Source of the DNA: Luteimonas rhizosphaerae
GTDB taxonomy: Bacteria > Pseudomonadota > Gammaproteobacteria > Xanthomonadales > Xanthomonadaceae
Reading direction: 5' to 3'
NCBI RefSeq assembly: GCF_002849595.1
Contig: NZ_NRQR01000002.1
Location: 62,001-126,000 of the forward strand
DNA: 64,000 bases
The notes beneath the pieces are model-generated. The model saw nothing but the letters and a program-made list of their open reading frames with translations. It did no database searches and was not told the origin of the DNA. The translations under genes were made by a program, and so were the position numbers. Within the stretch, counting starts at the first letter, position 1. Each line of letters opens with the position of its first letter. Below, piece by piece: positions 59,839 through 64,000 of this stretch.

Positions 59839-60795
59839 ATGCGTGAGTCCCGCGCCGATACCGCCCGCGCGGTGGGACTGGCCGTCCTGCTGCACGTGGT
59901 GCTGTTCGGGTTGATCTTCGTCGGCATGTGGTGGAGCGAGTCCACGACGCCGCAGTCGGCCCAGGGGTCGCCGGTCAGCGCCGACGTCATCGATCCCAAC
60001 GCGCTCAGCGCGGCCGATCGCCGTGCGCTCGAGACGCGTCCCGAACCCGTCGCGGAGCCGGAGCCCGAGCCGGTGCCCGAACCCTTGCCCGAGCCCCTGG
60101 AAGAACCCGCGGCCGCGCCGCCGCAGCCGCTGCCCGAACTACGTCCCGAAGATGCGCAAGTGCCGCCACAGGCTGCGCCGCAGGAGGTGATTCCGGATCC
60201 CGAGCCGGTTGCGCAGGAGGAAGTGCGGCGCGATTCCCAGAACGAGGAAGCGCGCGAGCGCGAGCAGGAGCGCCAGCGCCGGCAGGAGCAGATCGAACTC
60301 GCCGAGCAGCAGAAGCAGGAAGAGGCCGAGCAGAAGCGGCGACTCGCGCGGCAGGAGCTCGAGAAGATCCGCGCCGAGCGCGAGCGCAACGATCGCCAAG
60401 CCAGTCTGGCCGAGCAGCGTCTGAAGCAGATCGCCGATCGCGAGGCGCGGCAGGCTTCCGAGCGCGCTGCCGCGTCGTCGGCCAGCCCGCCGCCGGGTAC
60501 GCCCGATGGCGACAGCGGCCTGGCGGCGAAGTACGCCGCGGCCTTGCAGGAAGCGATCCGTCGCAGCTGGACCCGGCCGGACAACGTGCCGCTCGGCCAG
60601 AAGTGCCGGCTCTACATCACCCAGCTGCCCGGCGGCGAGGTGATGAGCGTGGAATTCGATCCTTCGTGTCCCTTCGACGCGCAGGGCCGCCGTTCGGTCG
60701 AAGCCGCGGTGCGGCGCGCGGAGCCCTTGCCGTACGCGGGTTTCGAGTCGGTCTTCAACCGGCGCCTCAATCTGAATTTCACGGCCCAGGACTGA
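59839..60795 (+). CDS. tolA: Cell envelope protein TolA
   Basis: TolA spans the periplasm and links the motor to Pal/TolB. The 318-residue protein has an N-terminal helix (VGLAVLLHVVLFGLIFVGMWW), a Pro/Glu-rich stretch (EPEPEPVPEPLPEPLEE), a long Glu/Arg/Gln helix (EEAREREQERQRRQEQIELAEQQKQEEAEQK) and the C-terminal TolA domain (KYAAALQEAIRRSWTRPDNVPLGQKCRLYITQLPGGEVMSV). The middle helix is longer in Glu/Arg and poorer in Ala/Lys than E. coli TolA, common in this group. Confidence 0.94.
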   Translation: MRESRADTARAVGLAVLLHVVLFGLIFVGMWWSESTTPQSAQGSPVSADVIDPNALSAADRRALETRPEPVAEPEPEPVPEPLPEPLEEPAAAPPQPLPELRPEDAQVPPQAAPQEVIPDPEPVAQEEVRRDSQNEEAREREQERQRRQEQIELAEQQKQEEAEQKRRLARQELEKIRAERERNDRQASLAEQRLKQIADREARQASERAAASSASPPPGTPDGDSGLAAKYAAALQEAIRRSWTRPDNVPLGQKCRLYITQLPGGEVMSVEFDPSCPFDAQGRRSVEAAVRRAEPLPYAGFESVFNRRLNLNFTAQD

Positions 60796-60891
60796 TGATT
60801 GCGGCGGTATTCATCCTGGCGGCCGGTCCAGCGTCCAAGCTGCCCCGTCCAGGACCGTGTTCCCCCTCGTCCTCTTTCAACCGGTAACCCG

Positions 60892-62214
60892 ATGAAGTCC
60901 AACCTGATCCGCTGCCTGCTGGCCCTGTTCGCGCTGACCCTGCCGCTGCTGGCGAGCGCGCAGCAACAGGGGCTGGAAATCGATATCACCGGTGGCAGCG
61001 CTCAGGCGATGCCGATCGCCGTCGTGCCGATGCCTTACGAGGGCAGCGGTGCCGCGCCCGACACCGATGTCGCGGCGGTGATCCGCACCGACCTCGACCG
61101 GTCCGGCCAGTTCCGTGCCTTGCCCGAGAGCGACATCGTCGAGCGTCCGACCCGCGGCAGCGAGGTCCAGTACCCGACCTGGCGCGCGCTGCGCCAGGAT
61201 TACCTCGTCGTCGGTCGCGTGGTCGATGCCGGCGGCGGCAGCTACCGGGTCGAGTACGAGCTTTTCGACGTCGCCAACCAGCAGCGGGTGCTGGGCCTGG
61301 CGATGACCGCGCGCGCGAACGCGATGCGCGACGTCGCCCACCAGATGGCCGACGCGATCTACGAGAAGATCACCGGCGTGCGCGGTGCGTTCTGGACCCG
61401 GATCGCCTACGTCACCCAAACCGGCGTCGGCCAGAGCGCGCGCTACGCGCTGATCGTCGCCGATTCCGACGGCTTCAATCCGCAGACCGTGGTGCGCTCC
61501 AACGAGCCGCTGCTGTCGCCGGCGTGGAGCCCGGACGGGCGTCGGCTGGCCTACGTCAGCTTCGAGCGCGGCAATTCGTCGATCTACATCCAGGACATCA
61601 CCAGCGGCGGGCGTGAGCTGGTCTCCAGCTTCCGTGGCATCAACAGCGCGCCGGCGTTCTCGCCAGACGGCAACCGCCTGGCGGTGTCGCTGTCGCGCAG
61701 CGGCAATCCCGAGATCTACGTCATGGACCTGGGCAGCAAGGCGCTGACCCAGCTGACCAACCATTTCTCGATCGATACGTCGCCCTCCTGGGCGCCCGAC
61801 GGCAGCAGCGTCTATTTCATCTCCGATCGAGGCGGACGGCCGCAGGTCTACCAGGTGCCGGCCGGCGGCGGCGGTGCCACCCGCGTGACCTTCGAAGGCA
61901 GCTACAACGCCGACCCGACCGTCTCGTTCGATGGCAAGAAAATCGCCGTAGCGCAAGGGTCCGGCAACGTGTACCGTATTGCACTGCTGGATCGCAGTCT
62001 GGGGTCACCGCGTTGGTCCACGCTGTCACCGGGGTCGCTCGACGAATCGCCGAGCTTCGCCCCGAATGGCGGCATGGTGCTGTACGCGGCGCGCGAGGGG
62101 CGCCGAGGTGTGTTGTATGCCGTGTCGTCCGATGGGCGCGTGCGGCAGCGCCTCGTCCTCGCAGATGGAGATGTGCGCGAGCCAGCATGGGGTCCGTTCC
62201 GGGAACAGCGCTGA
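60892..62214 (+). CDS. tolB: Tol-Pal translocation protein TolB
   Basis: A 440-residue periplasmic protein with signal peptide ([24 protein letters not shown]), an N-terminal alpha/beta domain ([20 protein letters not shown]...[19 protein letters not shown]) and a six-bladed propeller of WD-like units ([85 protein letters not shown]). Binds Pal. The ATG at 60892 is chosen for its signal peptide. Confidence 0.96.
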   Translation: MKSNLIRCLLALFALTLPLLASAQQQGLEIDITGGSAQAMPIAVVPMPYEGSGAAPDTDVAAVIRTDLDRSGQFRALPESDIVERPTRGSEVQYPTWRALRQDYLVVGRVVDAGGGSYRVEYELFDVANQQRVLGLAMTARANAMRDVAHQMADAIYEKITGVRGAFWTRIAYVTQTGVGQSARYALIVADSDGFNPQTVVRSNEPLLSPAWSPDGRRLAYVSFERGNSSIYIQDITSGGRELVSSFRGINSAPAFSPDGNRLAVSLSRSGNPEIYVMDLGSKALTQLTNHFSIDTSPSWAPDGSSVYFISDRGGRPQVYQVPAGGGGATRVTFEGSYNADPTVSFDGKKIAVAQGSGNVYRIALLDRSLGSPRWSTLSPGSLDESPSFAPNGGMVLYAAREGRRGVLYAVSSDGRVRQRLVLADGDVREPAWGPFREQR

Positions 62215-62284
62215 CGCTGCCTGCACGTCCCGTTTCACAATACTGCCTGCCCTGTTGACTCAAAAAAACCCAAGGATCGACGAG

Positions 62285-62797
62285 ATGAATACGACCACCC
62301 GCGTGATGCTGGCTGCGCTGCTGTGCACCGCTGCCGTTGCTTGCTCCAAGAAGGTGAAAGAAGAAGCCCCGGTGGACACCGGTCCGTCGACCGGCACCGT
62401 GGCTCCGGCCCCGGCAGTCGCGGGTGCCTACACCCCGGCCGATCTGGACAGCGACGCCTGCCTGCGCCAGCGCGTGGTCTACTTCGACCTGGACCAGGAT
62501 TCCCTGCGTCCGGAGTTCCAGGCGATCATGGCTTGCCACGCGAAGTACCTGCGTGACCGCAGCGCCTCGCGCATCTCGCTGGAAGGTCATGCCGACGAGC
62601 GCGGCAGCCGCGAGTACAACATGGGTCTGGGCGAGCGTCGCGGTAACGGCGTGTCCTCGGCGCTGCAGGCCAACGGTGGTTCGGCTGCACAGCTGGCCGT
62701 CGTGAGCTACGGCGAAGAGCGTACGACCTGCACCGAGACGAACGAAGATTGCTGGGCCAAGAATCGTCGCGTCGAGATCATCTACACCGCCCGCTGA
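62285..62797 (+). CDS. pal: Peptidoglycan-associated lipoprotein Pal
   Basis: Pal anchors the outer membrane to peptidoglycan. The 170-residue lipoprotein has signal MNTTTRVMLAALLCTAAVAC, a short Pro/Ala tether, and an OmpA-type domain (VVYFDLDQDSLRPEFQAIMACHAKYLRDRSASRISLEGHADERGSREYNMGLGERRGNGVSSAL) with the diaminopimelate-binding Asp and Arg. Ribosome site AAGGA before ATG. Stop overlaps the cpoB start (TGATG). Confidence 0.96.
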   Translation: MNTTTRVMLAALLCTAAVACSKKVKEEAPVDTGPSTGTVAPAPAVAGAYTPADLDSDACLRQRVVYFDLDQDSLRPEFQAIMACHAKYLRDRSASRISLEGHADERGSREYNMGLGERRGNGVSSALQANGGSAAQLAVVSYGEERTTCTETNEDCWAKNRRVEIIYTAR

Positions 62798-63596
62798 TGC
62801 TCGCAGCAATGCGCCATTGGCTGGTCATTCCAGTTGCGTTCGCGGCGGCCCTCGTGGCCGCCGCGCCCGCGTCTGCGCAGCGTGCGAGCCTCGCCGATCG
62901 GGTGGCCGCGCTGGAAGCGCGTTCCTCCGACAACAGCGCGAATCTCGACCTGCTGAACCAGGTCAACGAACTGCGTCGTCGCAGACCGAAGAGCTGCAGC
63001 AGCAGAACGAACAACTGAAGGCGACCGGTCGTAGCCAGTACCTGGATATCGACGGGCGTCTCAACCGGCTCGAAGGCAGCGGGGCACCCGCGGCCGAATT
63101 GCCCGACCTGAGCGGCGCACCAGCGTCCGATGCGTCCGTTGCGGATGCGACGACGCAGGAGCGACCGCCGACGATCCATGGCGATCGCAGCGCGATCGCC
63201 AACATGGCCGACGAACGTGGCGCGTACGAGCAGGCGTTCGATGCCCTGAAGAACGGCCGCTACGACGAATCGGCGCAGCTTTTCCAGGCCTTCCTGCAGC
63301 AGTATCCGCAGGGCAGCTATGCGCCCAACGCGCTGTACTGGCTGGGCGAAAGCTATTACGTCACCGAGAATTATCCGCTTGCGCGGGAGCAGTTCCAGGC
63401 GCTGATCGAGCGCTATCCCACGCACGACAAGACCCCGGGTGCCCTGCTCAAGGTCGGTCTGTCGCAGTACGGCATGCAGGACCTCGACGGTGCGGAGGCG
63501 ACGCTGGCCGAGGTCGGCACGCAGTATCCGGGCACCGATGCCGCCCGGACCGCAGCAGACCGGTTGCGCGCGATCCAGCTCTCGCGCCTGCGTTGA
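62797..63596 (+). pseudogene. cpoB: Cell division coordinator CpoB (YbgF), frameshifted
   Basis: CpoB couples Tol-Pal to peptidoglycan synthesis. The first frame gives a signal peptide (MRHWLVIPVAFAAALVAAAPASAQ) and the start of the coiled coil (ASLADRVAALEARSSDNSANLDLLNQVNELR). At 62974-62980 the frame is lost; the remaining SQTEELQQQNEQLKATGRSQYLDIDGRLNRLEG, linker and TPR domain (AYEQAFDALKNGRYDESAQLFQAFLQQYPQGSYAPNALYWLGESYY) continue in another frame to 63596. The 800-base length fits one deleted base, in the CGTCGTCG repeat. As read it stops after about 73 residues. A sequencing error in the short repeat is likely. Confidence 0.85.
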
Positions 63597-63600
63597 TCCG

Positions 63601-64000
63601 ATGACCGTCGTCGTGCCAGATGCGGTCGCCGCATCGCAGGCCGACCGACTCAAACTCACCGAAGTCTTCCTGTCCCTGCAGGGCGAAGCCCGTGATGCGG
63701 GCTGGCCGACGGTTTTCGTCCGTCTGACCGGCTGTCCACTGCGCTGTGCGTACTGCGATACCGCGTACGCGTTCCATGGTGGCGACTGGTGGCAAATGGA
63801 CGCGATCCTTGCCGAGGTCGCACGGCACGGCGTCCGCCATGTCTGCGTCACCGGTGGCGAACCGCTGGCCCAGAAGCGTTGTGCAGGCCTGCTGTCGCGG
63901 CTGTGCGACGCCGGCTACGCGGTGTCGCTGGAAACCTCCGGCGCCCTCGACATCTCCACGGTCGACCCGCGCGTCAGCCGCGTGCTGGACATCAAGACGC
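63601..64000 (+). CDS. queE: 7-carboxy-7-deazaguanine synthase QueE, 5' part
   Basis: QueE is a radical SAM enzyme that makes the 7-deazaguanine core of queuosine. The window holds the first 133 residues. The cluster motif C-x3-C-x2-C is in TGCPLRCAYCDTAYAF (C45, C49, C52), and HVCVTGGEPLAQKR is the SAM-binding GGE motif. LSLQGEARDAGWPTVFVRLTG is typical. It begins 4 bases after cpoB and runs off the right edge; queC usually follows. Confidence 0.93.
   Translation, partial: MTVVVPDAVAASQADRLKLTEVFLSLQGEARDAGWPTVFVRLTGCPLRCAYCDTAYAFHGGDWWQMDAILAEVARHGVRHVCVTGGEPLAQKRCAGLLSRLCDAGYAVSLETSGALDISTVDPRVSRVLDIKT

Overview
This is a GC-rich chromosomal segment from a gammaproteobacterium of the Xanthomonadaceae/Lysobacteraceae line (Lysobacter-, Luteimonas- or Xanthomonas-like). 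That placement is an inference from gene order and content: recN-fur-bamE-rnfH-ratA-smpB-ssrA, serC-pheA-aroA, yebC-ruvC-ruvA...ruvB-ybgC-tolQRAB-pal-cpoB-queE, tandem TonB-like proteins, a large TonB-dependent receptor, a transmembrane repetitive protein, and an alpha-lytic-type protease. The tmRNA tag reads ANDDNYALAA. Most of the window is ordinary core genome.

Layout. 1-6.2 kb: recN 3' end, fur, bamE, rnfH, ratA, smpB, an orphan CHASE/PAS histidine kinase and the tmRNA gene. 6.2-15.1 kb: a TonB-like repetitive membrane protein, nfuA, phhB, rluC, rne with a long leader, a LuxR-type response regulator and two small proteins. 15.15-19.9 kb: a 4.7-kb AT-richer island bounded by 15-bp direct repeats, one of which is the 3' end of tRNA-Ser(UGA). 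It carries a badly broken tyrosine integrase, a relic of a second integrase, and a two-gene unit for a secreted protein and an alpha-lytic-like serine protease with a stop codon in its signal peptide. 20-30.6 kb: a LysR regulator, serS, two TonB-like proteins, aroA/pheA/serC, msrPQ and an FHA protein. 30.6-35.6 kb: two PHA-type proteins, a conserved unknown, a membrane nuclease-like protein, an acyl-CoA-binding protein, tRNA-Val(CAC), a small broken gene, and two channel/transporter genes fused tail to tail by an apparent deletion. 35.6-48 kb: a TonB-dependent receptor, an ABC-F protein, a lipoprotein, a SIMPL protein, an FmdB zinc ribbon protein, aspS, an acetyltransferase, and a hydrolase/Ohr/AraC group. 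48-64 kb: yebC, ruvC, ruvA, a potassium-uptake block (kup, a 47-residue membrane protein, ktrA, ktrB), a diguanylate cyclase, a flavin oxidoreductase, ruvB, and the Tol-Pal operon running into queE at the right edge.

How the genes work together. smpB and ssrA are the two parts of ribosome rescue. serC, pheA and aroA overlap and feed serine and aromatic amino acid synthesis. ruvC, ruvA and ruvB form the resolvasome but are split by about 7 kb of potassium and c-di-GMP genes. tolQRAB-pal-cpoB hold the outer membrane during division. bamE belongs to the machine that inserts outer-membrane proteins such as the receptor at 35.6 kb.

Quality warning. Four conserved or plausible genes outside the island (bamE, a phasin, a 34.4-kb small gene, cpoB) each need one frameshift to be complete, and one locus looks deleted or misjoined. 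At roughly one indel per 16 kb, either uncorrected sequencing indels or a decaying strain is possible. Check this before drawing conclusions about lost functions.
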